From Alicycliphilus denitrificans_A (GTDB lineage: Bacteria; Pseudomonadota; Gammaproteobacteria; Burkholderiales; Burkholderiaceae_C), in NCBI RefSeq assembly GCF_044792555.1, contig NZ_CP126238.1, forward strand, positions 2,232,001-2,296,000: a DNA stretch of 64,000 bases, written 5' to 3'. Position numbers and translations under genes: made by a program. The notes below the pieces were generated by a model that ran no database searches, was not told where the DNA came from, and saw only the letters and a list, made by a program, of their open reading frames with translations. Positions 24,411-33,127 of this stretch are shown in pieces; the stretch's first letter is position 1, and each line of letters begins with the position of its first letter.

Positions 24411-25310
24411 ATGCTCACCATCACCGTCGTCTCTACCAAGGGTGGAGTAGGTAAGACAACCCTCGCCGCCAACCTAGGCGGCCTCCTGCACGATCTGGGT
24501 CTGCGCGTCCTGATGATCGACGCCGACATCCAGCCCTCGCTTTCCCGCTACTACCAGATTTCCCACCAAGCTGAGCACGGCCTGTCGCAGTTGGTCCGTG
24601 GCGGCGTCCTCACGGCAGATTGCATCTCGCATTGCCGACTGCCCCCATCGAGCTACTTAGGAAAGCTCGACAAGATTCCGAGCTCGGACGGAGGGAAACT
24701 GGACATTGTCCAGTCGGACACGCGCGATGGCAAGCTTCAGGACTGGATGGCCACTCGCAATCCGATGGACATGATGCTGCGCCTCAAGCGCCCCTTGCAG
24801 CACCCGAATGTCACCCACGCTTATGACGTGGTGCTGATCGACACACAAGGTGCCGTTGGCCACCTCCAAGACGCTGCAGTTATGGCCGCTGATCACCTGC
24901 TGGTGCCCGTGTCCCCAGACATCGTGTCGGCCCGTGAATTCATCACCGGCACACAGTCTCTGCTGGAGCGCCACGAGTGCGTAACCGATGTGGGAATGAA
25001 GATGGCACCGATGCGGGCCGTGCTCAGCCGCACCGAGAAGACGACCGACAGTCGCGACATGTCGGAGCTCATCCGCGAGAACTTCATCAACATGCGCGGT
25101 CGCGTCAACATGCTGTCCACCGTAGTGCCCGCTGCCGTGGCCTATCGCAAAGCTGCCACAGCGCAGGTGCCCGTGCATTGGATTGATCCGGCCAAGGGCT
25201 CGGACACCATGCATGAACTGCTTTGGGAGCTCATCCCAAGCGTTGCAGGTATCTACGCCTCAAACCATCGGGAATACACCGATCTGAACGCCACATCCTC
25301 CAATTCCTGA
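24411..25310 (+). CDS. parA: ParA/Soj partition ATPase of the element
   Basis: A 299-residue ParA ATPase. The deviant Walker A motif KGGVGKTT is at residues 10-17, with DADIQPSLSRYYQI and VLIDTQGAVG completing the active site. In PFGI-1/pKLC102-type elements the soj gene lies at one end and is needed for maintenance of the excised circle. The ATG at 24411 has GAGG five bases upstream. It is followed 12 bases later by the parB gene. The first clear gene of the mobile element. Confidence 0.92.
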   Translation: MLTITVVSTKGGVGKTTLAANLGGLLHDLGLRVLMIDADIQPSLSRYYQISHQAEHGLSQLVRGGVLTADCISHCRLPPSSYLGKLDKIPSSDGGKLDIVQSDTRDGKLQDWMATRNPMDMMLRLKRPLQHPNVTHAYDVVLIDTQGAVGHLQDAAVMAADHLLVPVSPDIVSAREFITGTQSLLERHECVTDVGMKMAPMRAVLSRTEKTTDSRDMSELIRENFINMRGRVNMLSTVVPAAVAYRKAATAQVPVHWIDPAKGSDTMHELLWELIPSVAGIYASNHREYTDLNATSSNS

Positions 25311-25322
25311 TTGGAGGCTGGT

Positions 25323-27050
25323 ATGCGCACACCCGAAACGCTTACGGCGGTGCAACGTCACGCCGATTTGCAACGCAATTCCAACCCTGAATCGGCCAAC
25401 GCAAGCAGTGCTACGCCCGGTTCAATCACACCTGGCTCGAACGAAAAAATGAGCGACATAACAAAGACATCTGCACAAGAAAAACGTTTGAGCGCTGCCC
25501 GCCAGGCGCTGACCTCCACAACACGCAATGCCACAGCCGATATTGACCCGATGGACGAGGCCGATGGTTCTGTGACAGTTCTTTCTCCATTCGAGATCGA
25601 TCCCTACGCGAAGAATCCGCGACTTCGCCCAAACCCGAAGCGAGCCGAACTCAAGGCCAGCATGAGTGCCGAGGGGCGGATCACTAACACCATTACGGTT
25701 ACGCGCCGCTCCCCGAACGACAAGTACACACCTTATGGTGGCGGCAATACTCGCATTCAGATTGCCCAGGAGCTGCTGAACGAAGGCGATCAACGTTTCG
25801 CACAGCTCACCGTTATCACGGTGAAGTGGCCTGGCGATGCTGCAGTGATCTCTGCGCATTTAAGCGAGAACGACAACCGAGGGGATATTTCTTTTTGGGA
25901 ACGTGCGCAGGGAGTGGCGTCTTTCAAAAAGACGTTCGAAGAAGAAAACAAAACCATTCTCAGCGCAGCCGAATTAAATAATGTCCTCAAGAAGAAGGGG
26001 TTGAACTATGGCATTCGCATGATTCAGAACTTTGCTTTTGCTGTCGAGCATCTTTCTTTGATAGGTGCTTGGTTGCGAACGGAGGACGTGAATGGGGTAA
26101 TCAAGCCTAACTATGGCGCCTGTCTCGATGTTTCAAAGCAGTTCGACAAGGCCAAAGAAGTTAAAGAGGCTATTGATGAAATATTCCTCATGTATTGCCA
26201 GGATCTGGAGGCAATGGACGCAGCAAATCTTGAAAAAGATCCAGCTGAACGAGAAGAAGTAAAGATCGATCTTCAGAGTCTTATCACAGACATCCAAAGC
26301 GTTAGCTCCAAGGCTTTGGGCCTTCACGCGGACGACATGCCCGCTGTGCTGCAGGCATTCCTCAGCCAGCCAAAGATGTCTGCTGATGAGCTCCTCAAGG
26401 TGAGGGCAGGAAATACAGCGTCTGGCGTTCCCAGCAGCTCTGGCAAGCAGTCTCCGCTGGGTGGGATGCTGGGCTCAGTTGCTGGGGGAAATATACAGCC
26501 ATTTCAGAACAAACCATCGAGTAAACAACCTGCACCTGGCAAATCTGGAAATGAGCAGGATCGGCTTGCCTCTTTCCAAAAGCGCCTGACAACTGAGTTG
26601 ATCGCACTCAATGACGAAGTTCCCATCGCCGATTTTATCGTCATAGATCCCGACATGCCTTTGGGTTTTCTGGTGGACATTCCGGAGTCCATGGATATAT
26701 CCAAAGACAAGCAACTGAGCGAGGAGCAATCCGCTTTCCGTGAAAGCGCCTGGGCAATACTCGCAATGGTCAGTGGTCAGTGCAATTTGGACGTGGTGAG
26801 CAAAAGCACCGTTCCCAGCAAATGGATGAAAGCCATCTCTACTGGAGTTCAGGCAATGACTGAACTATGCGTAGCTCAAGGAATCGGGATGCGACAGGGA
26901 GTAATTTATGTCCATTCGATGCAAGTCTGGCAATTGATTGGGTCTCCAGTAGGCGGGGTTGCTTTCTTGAAAATTCTGTCCACCATTACAGAGTTTTATT
27001 CATTTTATCCAGAAAAACTATCGATCCCATACAAGCAGCTGTTCACATAA
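25323..27050 (+). CDS. ParB family protein, PFGI-1 ICE class
   Basis: A 575-residue protein. Residues about 90-175 form the ParB/sulfiredoxin-like nuclease fold (LSPFEIDPYAKNPRLRPN, then YGGGNTRIQIAQELL). A helical DNA-binding middle (FWERAQGVASFKKTF) and a long C-terminal region follow. The size and layout match the ParB-like proteins that accompany soj in PFGI-1-class integrating elements. GGAGG precedes the ATG. The N-terminus MRTPETLTAVQRHADLQ recurs in part in the unknown protein at 33128. AT content rises along the gene. Confidence 0.85.
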   Translation: MRTPETLTAVQRHADLQRNSNPESANASSATPGSITPGSNEKMSDITKTSAQEKRLSAARQALTSTTRNATADIDPMDEADGSVTVLSPFEIDPYAKNPRLRPNPKRAELKASMSAEGRITNTITVTRRSPNDKYTPYGGGNTRIQIAQELLNEGDQRFAQLTVITVKWPGDAAVISAHLSENDNRGDISFWERAQGVASFKKTFEEENKTILSAAELNNVLKKKGLNYGIRMIQNFAFAVEHLSLIGAWLRTEDVNGVIKPNYGACLDVSKQFDKAKEVKEAIDEIFLMYCQDLEAMDAANLEKDPAEREEVKIDLQSLITDIQSVSSKALGLHADDMPAVLQAFLSQPKMSADELLKVRAGNTASGVPSSSGKQSPLGGMLGSVAGGNIQPFQNKPSSKQPAPGKSGNEQDRLASFQKRLTTELIALNDEVPIADFIVIDPDMPLGFLVDIPESMDISKDKQLSEEQSAFRESAWAILAMVSGQCNLDVVSKSTVPSKWMKAISTGVQAMTELCVAQGIGMRQGVIYVHSMQVWQLIGSPVGGVAFLKILSTITEFYSFYPEKLSIPYKQLFT

Positions 27051-27073
27051 TAATCCTTGATGGCTCAGTGTCG

Positions 27074-27092
27074 TTAAATTTATCAAATTTAA
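27074..27092. promoter_or_regulatory. Inverted repeat abutting a start codon
   Basis: TTAAATTT-ATC-AAATTTAA is a perfect 8-bp palindrome that ends directly at the ATG at 27093. No ribosome binding site is visible. It may be a protein operator or an RNA hairpin hiding the start. Confidence 0.45.
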
Positions 27093-27707
27093 ATGAAACA
27101 CCGTATTGTCCCTGTTGATATTCGGCAAAATCCCCAGCTCATCTTTTTGGCGCTGACTGAAGTAATTCGTGTCATCGACACAGACCACGGACTGGATCAA
27201 TTGCTGGGTGAGGGATTTAGCGCCGAGCTTATCGATAAGCTGCGGCGAAGGGATGCGCGCGATTTACTTGACCTTTCTAATAGGTTGACTTTCGTCAGCG
27301 TAAACCTCCCAACTCGGGAGATGTTGCAGCAGTTAGACTGTATTGACAGACGTCGGCGTGATGACGAAATGTGTGAGTATTTCGTCAAGCATGGCGCTCA
27401 GAGGGCATTAATCAATAAGCTCTTCAAAAGAACGCCCGAGGAAATTCGCCGACTGCGCGAGCTTGTCGGTGGCGGCAGTATTGGACGAACAAAGCTACCT
27501 AAAGAATATGGTACTAGAGATCATATTCACGTCGTCTGGCACCATATTAAAGAAAGTTCCGATTATTCAGAAAATCTTCGGGATTGGCTCTATGCACTGC
27601 ATCAAAAATTTCCAGACTACTCCATCGACACCTTGTACTCCACGGTGAAAGAGTTTGAGGACATCTATGTCGAAGACAAAATCTCTAATATCAAAAGTCT
27701 TTCATAG
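27093..27707 (+). CDS. DUF2857 / STY4526-like pathogenicity-island protein
   Basis: A 204-residue protein with FLALTEVIRVIDTDHGLDQL near the N-terminus and a central LFKRTPEEIRRLRELVGGG. I recognise it as the DUF2857 (STY4526/YPO1902) family that follows parB in PFGI-1-type elements and SPI-7. Function is unknown; the family is linked to replication of the excised element. The central part could be a helix-turn-helix. The composition is AT-rich relative to the chromosome. The start is set by the palindrome noted above. Confidence 0.72.
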   Translation: MKHRIVPVDIRQNPQLIFLALTEVIRVIDTDHGLDQLLGEGFSAELIDKLRRRDARDLLDLSNRLTFVSVNLPTREMLQQLDCIDRRRRDDEMCEYFVKHGAQRALINKLFKRTPEEIRRLRELVGGGSIGRTKLPKEYGTRDHIHVVWHHIKESSDYSENLRDWLYALHQKFPDYSIDTLYSTVKEFEDIYVEDKISNIKSLS

Positions 27708-27758
27708 ATTCTGTATGGCTGAAATCTCACATTCATGAATCAACAGATTGGAGTTGCA

Positions 27759-28043
27759 ATGCCATTAAACATTAAACCTGAGCATGCATCAGCTGATGAC
27801 GATGCGCTAGGTATGCATTGGTATAACTCCGTATCTGAAAACACTCGTAGCTATTGGCATGCAGTTGCTATGAGCGCTGTACCTGCCGATGCATGGCTTG
27901 CTTATAAAAATGCGAACCGGAAATCAGCAGCATTTTTTGCACCGTTACGTTTCGGGCTTGGTACTTGGTGCGTGATCTGCAACGGAAAGCGCAAGATCGT
28001 TTGCTATCCGTTTCCCGAAGGAAAGGAAGAGCGTCGTAAATGA
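27759..28043 (+). CDS. Small unknown protein, possibly frame-shifted at its end
   Basis: A 94-residue protein, MPLNIKPEHASADDDALGMH and on. The stretch WYNSVSENTRSYWHAVAMSA, then VPADAWLAYK, looks like a conserved module that I have seen in hypothetical proteins of such elements. The ATG at 27759 has GGAG at 27750-27753; an earlier ATG at 27735 is in frame but lacks a site. After the stop, the +1 frame stays open and reads ERKSVVNDRLEKKAREAFMK then HLDLPDQF, stop at 28107, which also looks protein-like. A frameshift or an overlapping reading frame is possible. Confidence 0.55.
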   Translation: MPLNIKPEHASADDDALGMHWYNSVSENTRSYWHAVAMSAVPADAWLAYKNANRKSAAFFAPLRFGLGTWCVICNGKRKIVCYPFPEGKEERRK

Positions 28044-28133
28044 CCGTTTGGAGAAAAAGGCCCGTGAAGCCTTCATGAAACATTTAGATCTGCCTGATCA
28101 ATTTTGAGACGGCAATCTATAGATGGGGTGCAT

Positions 28134-28556
28134 ATGAATAAAGAACAATATTTGAAATCTGCGATGCTGCTGGACTGGATTGGCCAGGCACCCATCACAA
28201 TTAATCGTGCATTTGTGGATTTAACTGGCAACGTGGTCACCGCCCTGTGGCTCTCCCACGCTGTAGAAAAAGCGCTGCAGATTCAAAGCGAGTCGTCGGT
28301 CCTGATCGAGCTGTCATCGGCCGCTGTCGAGAAGGACACCGGCATCACGCGAGCGCAGCAACAGACCTGCCGCAAAACTCTGGTCTCCATGGGCCTGGTC
28401 ACAGAAGAAGGTGGCCAGGGGCGAGCCCTCAAGTTCCGTATTCACATGGACCGGCTCATGGAGCAGCTCAAGCGCCAGGCCCAACCTCTGGCCGATGCCC
28501 TGGAGTTGGGCTACCAGGCGACAGAGCAAATGGCAAGTTCGTCAACAGCGAACTGA
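28134..28556 (+). CDS. Winged-helix-like small protein of the replication block
   Basis: A 140-residue protein starting MNKEQYLKSAMLLDWIGQAP. The middle (SSAAVEKDTGITRAQQQTCR, then KTLVSMGLVTEEG) has the form of a winged helix: a helix-turn-helix followed by a beta wing. It resembles the N-terminal repeat of the next gene's product, so the two may share an origin. It ends 20 bases before the GTG of the next gene. The function is unknown; a role in replication control of the element is inferred from position. Confidence 0.65.
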   Translation: MNKEQYLKSAMLLDWIGQAPITINRAFVDLTGNVVTALWLSHAVEKALQIQSESSVLIELSSAAVEKDTGITRAQQQTCRKTLVSMGLVTEEGGQGRALKFRIHMDRLMEQLKRQAQPLADALELGYQATEQMASSSTAN

Positions 28557-28575
28557 GCAGCCAGGAGAACGACGA

Positions 28576-30519
28576 GTGCGCCTTCAACCCATGCTCGCAC
28601 AGCTGCCGCCTCTACTAGGCAGCGTCGATGCTGGCATCGACAGCTCGGGGCAGACGGCCCACGAGCAAATCATTCTCCATCTGGACGAACGCGGCTTCGT
28701 CCCATTCCATCCCGCCTTGGCCGAAACCTTCGGCCACAAGGCCGCCATCTTCGTGGGCATGGCACTTTACTGGACCCGGCACAGCCTTCGCAAGTACCCC
28801 CAGCGAGGCGGCTGGTTCCACATGAGCATGCCGCAGTGGCAGCAGGCCATAGGCCTGACCAGGTCGGAGCAAGCCTCAGTCCGTGAGACGCTGATGCAGG
28901 CCGGCATCCTGGAAGAAATGCTGATCGGCAGGCCCGCCGTGATGAACTACCGCATCAACGTGTCTGCGCTGGTTGAATCCCTCTCCTGCAGCACCGCTGG
29001 CCTGACCCGGCCCACATGGGACGCGGTAGGTAGTTGGCTGCGCAGTTGCAAGGTCTACTACAAGCCGCTGGCTGACGTGGCTGGGAACATTGCCGCAGGG
29101 CTGTACCTCTCGTACCTGCTGCAATGCCATCGGGACCGTGTGCGTCTGGGTCAGCTCGACAACGGCTGCATCAGCGTGTCGCAGGACGACATAGCAGTCG
29201 CCCTGACGCTGGGCACCAAGGTCCAGCGCAATGCGCGGGATCGACTGAAAAAGGCAGGCCTGATCCAGGAAAGCGGTGCAGGTGGCTCGCTGGTACGAAT
29301 CAACTTTGACGCAGTGCTGATGTGCCTGCGCGGCCAGGCCATCAAGCCGCTGAAGGGCCGTGCCAATAAGCAAGCGACTCTGCAGCACCCGGAGACACCT
29401 GCGCCTCTGCAGCAACGCTCTCAGGTTCAATCTGAAGCTGCAGCAGGTTTGCTGCCAGCGGCTGATAAGCCTGAAAAGCAACCGTCCGAGCTTGCTGCAG
29501 GGACCAGGGTCAATCTGTCAGGCCTGGGTATTGCGTTCGGTCAGCTGTCACTCAATCTGGCTCGCCCAGCGCCTGTCGCAGCACAGACCCAACGCTCGCG
29601 CGATCTGCTGTTGGCGTTCCTGGCGGACGATCCGGCAGCACACCCACTTGTCGGAAATCGACAAGTTGGACGATCCGGCGATGCCGCCGATGCCGCCGAC
29701 GCAACGACCAAAGTGGGTGAAAAGTCCAATCTAGACAATGGTTTAGATGAGGGTTGCGAGGCTGCAGGCGCGTCCACCAAAAATGCCGTTTCCTGCAACC
29801 TAGAAAATGCCGAAACCTGCAAGCAAGAATTGCCGTTTCCTGCAACCTATATACAAGAATGTATAACAATAAATACCACTACTACATCAAATACCTGTGA
29901 AGAGGTGACCAAGAGTAGTGGTAGTGGTGTTGAAAACTCTTCGCATACCGGAGAGAAGGCTCATGCCGAACATGTTATCGATCAGCCCACAGCATTGATC
30001 TTTCCTGCCAAGCTCTCCGATAGCCAACGCGTGGCAGTCGAAAGTGTCGTGAAACGCCTGCCGGAATCTGAGCGGCAGGAGTTGCTTGATGAACTTCACG
30101 GAAAGCTGGAAAACGGTAAAGAGGTCCGTAGCCCGGCAGCCTGGCTAAACGGAATCATCGCTAAGAAAGCCAATGGCGAAGATATTGTGTTGACCTACGC
30201 TGCTGAAGTCGCTGCTAAACGCGAGCCGATGACAGAGGGAAAACTCACAACGCAGGGAAATAAGTTGGGCATTTTTGCTGCCAGGCCGGAGCGATTCACT
30301 GCCAGCAATGAAATGGAAGAAGCCATGCAATTTTTGAAGCATGGCGTGGTTTACGTCATGCAGAGCACTGGGACGCTAGTGAAGGTTGATAACTCCATCA
30401 ACGTGATTCGCATCAAGCTGAAAAACTCAGCAGCATGGGCAGTAACAATGACTGCAGGTCCATTGGTGAAAGCCATTCGAGCGAATGAGGTCGCGGAATA
30501 TGAAGGGGGTGATGAATGA
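28576..30519 (+). CDS. STY4528-like replication protein with winged-helix repeats
   Basis: A 647-residue protein. The GTG at 28576 has AGGAG 8 bases upstream; the longer open frame upstream only shadows the preceding gene. At least two winged-helix units are visible: about residues 30-130 (FGHKAAIFVGMALYWTRHSL, WQQAIGLTRSEQASVRETLM) and about 150-250 (LYLSYLLQCHRDRVRLGQLD, DDIAVALTLGTKVQRNARDR). A low-complexity linker follows. The C-terminal part (FPAKLSDSQRVAVESVVKRL, RSPAAWLNGIIAKKANG) is the region by which I recognise the STY4528 family of pathogenicity-island replication proteins. Possibly the initiator of the element. Confidence 0.75.
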   Translation: MRLQPMLAQLPPLLGSVDAGIDSSGQTAHEQIILHLDERGFVPFHPALAETFGHKAAIFVGMALYWTRHSLRKYPQRGGWFHMSMPQWQQAIGLTRSEQASVRETLMQAGILEEMLIGRPAVMNYRINVSALVESLSCSTAGLTRPTWDAVGSWLRSCKVYYKPLADVAGNIAAGLYLSYLLQCHRDRVRLGQLDNGCISVSQDDIAVALTLGTKVQRNARDRLKKAGLIQESGAGGSLVRINFDAVLMCLRGQAIKPLKGRANKQATLQHPETPAPLQQRSQVQSEAAAGLLPAADKPEKQPSELAAGTRVNLSGLGIAFGQLSLNLARPAPVAAQTQRSRDLLLAFLADDPAAHPLVGNRQVGRSGDAADAADATTKVGEKSNLDNGLDEGCEAAGASTKNAVSCNLENAETCKQELPFPATYIQECITINTTTTSNTCEEVTKSSGSGVENSSHTGEKAHAEHVIDQPTALIFPAKLSDSQRVAVESVVKRLPESERQELLDELHGKLENGKEVRSPAAWLNGIIAKKANGEDIVLTYAAEVAAKREPMTEGKLTTQGNKLGIFAARPERFTASNEMEEAMQFLKHGVVYVMQSTGTLVKVDNSINVIRIKLKNSAAWAVTMTAGPLVKAIRANEVAEYEGGDE

Positions 30520-30857
30520 GCAAGCGCCGTCTGTACGTATTGCAGAGCCGCATTACCTTCGCCCCGGATTTTAATGAAACTGCAGCACCTCGCACGGCGT
30601 GCCACGTGGTCCGAAATGAGCCACCGCGTGCCACGTGGTCCGAAACGGACTACCGCGCAGGGCCTGCCACGTGCCTCTTTTTGATACACCGCGCACCGCG
30701 TGCCGGGTGGGACAGATCGTCTCACCGCGCAGGGCCTGCCGGGTGGGACAGATCGTCTCACCGCGCAGGGCCTGCCGGGTGGGACAGATCGTCTCACCGC
30801 GCAGGGCCCGCCGATCTTCTGAAATTTTGCATATTAGCCAACGGAGTTTCTAAATGA
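30516..30857 (+). CDS. Repeat-bearing small protein coupled to both neighbours
   Basis: An open frame of 113 codons, MSKRRLYVLQSRITFAPDFN and on, with a 12-residue unit GWDRSSHRAGPA repeated three times. Its ATG overlaps the stop of the STY4528-like gene as ATGA, and its own stop overlaps the ATG of the next gene as ATGA, the arrangement of coupled operon genes. The DNA repeat is 36 bp, so the frame is preserved. Against it: the opposite strand is also open and composition is biased, so the repeat could be a non-coding site (iteron or regulator) that happens to be open. I do not recognise the protein. Confidence 0.45.
   Translation: MSKRRLYVLQSRITFAPDFNETAAPRTACHVVRNEPPRATWSETDYRAGPATCLFLIHRAPRAGWDRSSHRAGPAGWDRSSHRAGPAGWDRSSHRAGPADLLKFCILANGVSK
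30597..30645. repeat. 20-bp direct repeats, two copies
   Basis: GCGTGCCACGTGGTCCGAAA occurs identically at 30597-30616 and 30626-30645 (29-base period). A third partial copy (CTGCCACGTGCC) lies at 30664-30675. CCACGTGG is itself palindromic. They directly precede the 36-bp repeats and share the GCGTGCC/GGCCTGCC element with them. Confidence 0.85.
30707..30814. repeat. 36-bp tandem repeat, three units
   Basis: Each unit starts GTGGGACAGATCGTCTCACC and ends GCGCAGGGCCTGCCGG. Units are at 30707-30742, 30743-30778 and 30779-30814; the last few bases of the third differ. Related plasmids such as pKLC102 have tandem repeats at their oriV, so this could be an iteron-like origin next to the putative initiator; that is inference. 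The alternative is the coding repeat described above. Confidence 0.88.
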
Positions 30858-31297
30858 GCGTAGTTGAAGAAAAAGACATGACAGGTCCTGATTTGTTTGT
30901 CCATCTTGTACAAAGGATGCGGGTCTACGCAGATGCGGCAGTTCTTTGGATTCTTCTTAAGGAGGAGGCTGATGTTACCGAGACTGGGACGACATCTGGC
31001 AGCATGGCAGAGACTCAGCTTTGCAATTCCATTGACAGGAAGACTGCGCAAAGATCATTGCAGAGATTGGAAGTCTTGGGATTCATCACAACGCGGGTTC
31101 ACAAGAACACAAAGACTCTAGTGACCGTCAACCGCGAAGCCGTGCTTGATTTGCTTCGCCAGCGCATTCCTGAGCGCCTGCCAGCCGTAAGCAAAAAACA
31201 ATTCGCATTCCTGGATGCATGGAATGCAGACCGGGCCGCTATTGCAGCAGCAGAAGCTATCGCAGCAGCTTCACAGAGTGATGGTTCTGCTGGTTAG
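30854..31297 (+). CDS. Winged-helix protein of unknown function
   Basis: A 147-residue protein, MSVVEEKDMTGPDLFVHLVQ and on. Residues 40-100 (MAETQLCNSIDRKTAQRSLQ, then RLEVLGFITTRVHKNTKTLV) form a clear winged helix of the MarR/replication-initiator type. It is encoded directly after the tandem repeats, has its own GGAG site, and could bind them; that is inference. The C-terminus is alanine-rich. It precedes the PFL_4669-like gene. Confidence 0.65.
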   Translation: MSVVEEKDMTGPDLFVHLVQRMRVYADAAVLWILLKEEADVTETGTTSGSMAETQLCNSIDRKTAQRSLQRLEVLGFITTRVHKNTKTLVTVNREAVLDLLRQRIPERLPAVSKKQFAFLDAWNADRAAIAAAEAIAAASQSDGSAG

Positions 31298-31341
31298 TAA
31301 ATCATTTCGTGACCAACTAAATATTTAACTTGGAGATGGAC

Positions 31342-32496
31342 GTGGCAACTATTGCGGGCACTAAACAAGCCGATCAGCGGCGCAACTTGGATTCAATCGA
31401 CTTGCAGGGCATCCTGCCTTCGCCTCAGTTGCAATTTCTAAAGGAGGAAAACTCCCCGTTTTCTGATGGCTACTCCATCAGTAAGGAGGAGAATTTCCTT
31501 GCGGACTTCATCAAGATTGGGGCACCCGAATCCGATTTGCGATTCGATCGCTATGCCGAGTTGCTGGATCGCCGCGAGCGGCTCGCCATCATGGAGAGCG
31601 AACGGGCTGGTCGCCGTGGTGCGGATGTGTTGATCTCCAGCCAGGACGCGCAGGCCGCTGACGACCTGGGAGTCCTGGTGGATGAGGGCGTCGATCAGAT
31701 GACAATCCACACCATCGAAGCCCTGCGCATGTTCCAAGGCCGCTCGCGCGATCCCAGCGTGGGCACGAATGCCATCATCGGCGGCAAACGTGTGGCATCT
31801 TCGCTGCGCAATCTGTGGCTACTCACGTCTAACAACAATCCCTACGCGGACTGGGCTCTGGTGCGTCACGAGCAGGGAGTGAGCCGAATTCAGCGGCATC
31901 TCGAAGCCGAGGTTGCCAAGTGTGAAGACGTGCTGGAGCAGCAGCGCCGCCGCGGCCTCACGTTCAGCGTTGCAGCATCCTCCAAGCCTGCCATGCTGAA
32001 CCTGGGCTTTCGTAGTCCTTATGGCTACGACATCGCCAAGCTGATTTCCAGCTACGACTTTTTCGTGCGCCTGCAAAAAACGCTCCAGCGCAAGAGCCTG
32101 CAGACCGACGAGGAGGCGCGCCACACGCTGCAAATCGTCTCGCGCTCGATCCTGAGTGTTTTCTACGGGACAGCTCGCTTTGACCGCTGGCTGATGCGCA
32201 AGGAGATCCAGTCGCTCAATCGCGGGGACTGGGTGAGTGCAGATCCCGAAGCGGCCAAACGCCTGGAGTTTGCCGTCAGCGTGTTCGGCCCGGTGCCGTC
32301 AGCGATCTACAAGACTGAAATGTCGCCAGCTCACTCTCGACGACGCTACTCCATCACGGATGCTGAGCGCCATGTTCTGAGGCAAGTCGGAGCGCAGCTA
32401 GAGGTCGCCGAGATGGCCGAAGTCTCTCAGCGCCTTCAACCTGAATCAGACGCCAGTGCAGCAGCCGCATCTGAGGCTGCTGCAGGGACCACCTGA
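31342..32496 (+). CDS. PFL_4669-like integrating conjugative element protein
   Basis: A 384-residue protein. I recognise the TIGR03761 (PFL_4669) family of PFGI-1-class elements from GAPESDLRFDRYAELLDRRE, RVASSLRNLWLLTSNNNPYA and FYGTARFDRWLMRKEIQSLN. Function is unknown; the family lies in the replication/maintenance block. The GTG at 31342 has GGAG 6 bases upstream and gives MATIAGTK; a TTG at 31330 would add four residues. The C-terminus is rich in Ala and Ser. Composition returns to GC-rich here compared with the preceding genes. Confidence 0.78.
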   Translation: MATIAGTKQADQRRNLDSIDLQGILPSPQLQFLKEENSPFSDGYSISKEENFLADFIKIGAPESDLRFDRYAELLDRRERLAIMESERAGRRGADVLISSQDAQAADDLGVLVDEGVDQMTIHTIEALRMFQGRSRDPSVGTNAIIGGKRVASSLRNLWLLTSNNNPYADWALVRHEQGVSRIQRHLEAEVAKCEDVLEQQRRRGLTFSVAASSKPAMLNLGFRSPYGYDIAKLISSYDFFVRLQKTLQRKSLQTDEEARHTLQIVSRSILSVFYGTARFDRWLMRKEIQSLNRGDWVSADPEAAKRLEFAVSVFGPVPSAIYKTEMSPAHSRRRYSITDAERHVLRQVGAQLEVAEMAEVSQRLQPESDASAAAASEAAAGTT

Positions 32497-32526
32497 AGCA
32501 TCGCGCAATAGCTTGGAGCAATGGTG

Positions 32527-33060
32527 ATGAAAGGGGATGATGTGCAAAGGGATTTGGTATTGAAAGGGGAGACCCATCAAGCCGGCCGGAAACGGTATGT
32601 CAATCATGTGTCCTGGGCAAGGCAAGCAGCTCAAGAGCAAGAGTGTCAAAACCGAGTTGACGCAAAGGCCCTTACGGGTAGGGGCGGGCTCGCCGACCTG
32701 CGCCAAAAAATTGACAGCCTTGACGCCATCGTCCTGAAGATGCGGCAACTCTCGGAGAAGTCCAAGAATGTTGCAGGCCTGGGGTTCTATCTCATGCTCC
32801 ATCAGCGAAACGCATCGGGCTATGTGTTCCTGCGCTGGCGTGCGCGCTTGGGCGTGAACCGGCACTTGAGCTGGCAAGAGGCCGAAGACTTGGCAGCCGG
32901 TTACCCATCGAACTTCTACGAATGGTGCATGGAGGCCTCGCGCCAGGCCAAGTCGCTCAATGACGAACACCTCGAAATGCGGGCGGAAATCAAGAAGGCG
33001 CGCAAGCGGGTCGAGCGGGTCGAGCCCCATATCTATCCACGCTCAAAGTTTCCAGTGTGA
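32527..33060 (+). CDS. DUF3158 family protein
   Basis: A 177-residue, mostly helical, basic protein. GLADLRQKIDSLDAIVLKMR and YVFLRWRARLGVNRHLSWQE identify the DUF3158 family that follows PFL_4669 in such elements. No catalytic motif is visible. Two ATGs are possible; the one at 32527 lies 8 bases after GGAG, and the one at 32521 is too close to it. The C-terminus (AEIKKARKRVERVEPHI) is a charged helix. Confidence 0.7.
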   Translation: MKGDDVQRDLVLKGETHQAGRKRYVNHVSWARQAAQEQECQNRVDAKALTGRGGLADLRQKIDSLDAIVLKMRQLSEKSKNVAGLGFYLMLHQRNASGYVFLRWRARLGVNRHLSWQEAEDLAAGYPSNFYEWCMEASRQAKSLNDEHLEMRAEIKKARKRVERVEPHIYPRSKFPV

Positions 33061-33127
33061 AGGCTCCAATTCCATTCCGGTGCTTTCAATTTCTCGGCCT
33101 TGTGGCCTATTTCAAATGAGGTTCAAT

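Noticed and set aside
30597..30814. CRISPR array
   Set aside because: The repeats are directly tandem with no unique spacers of constant length, and no cas genes are near.
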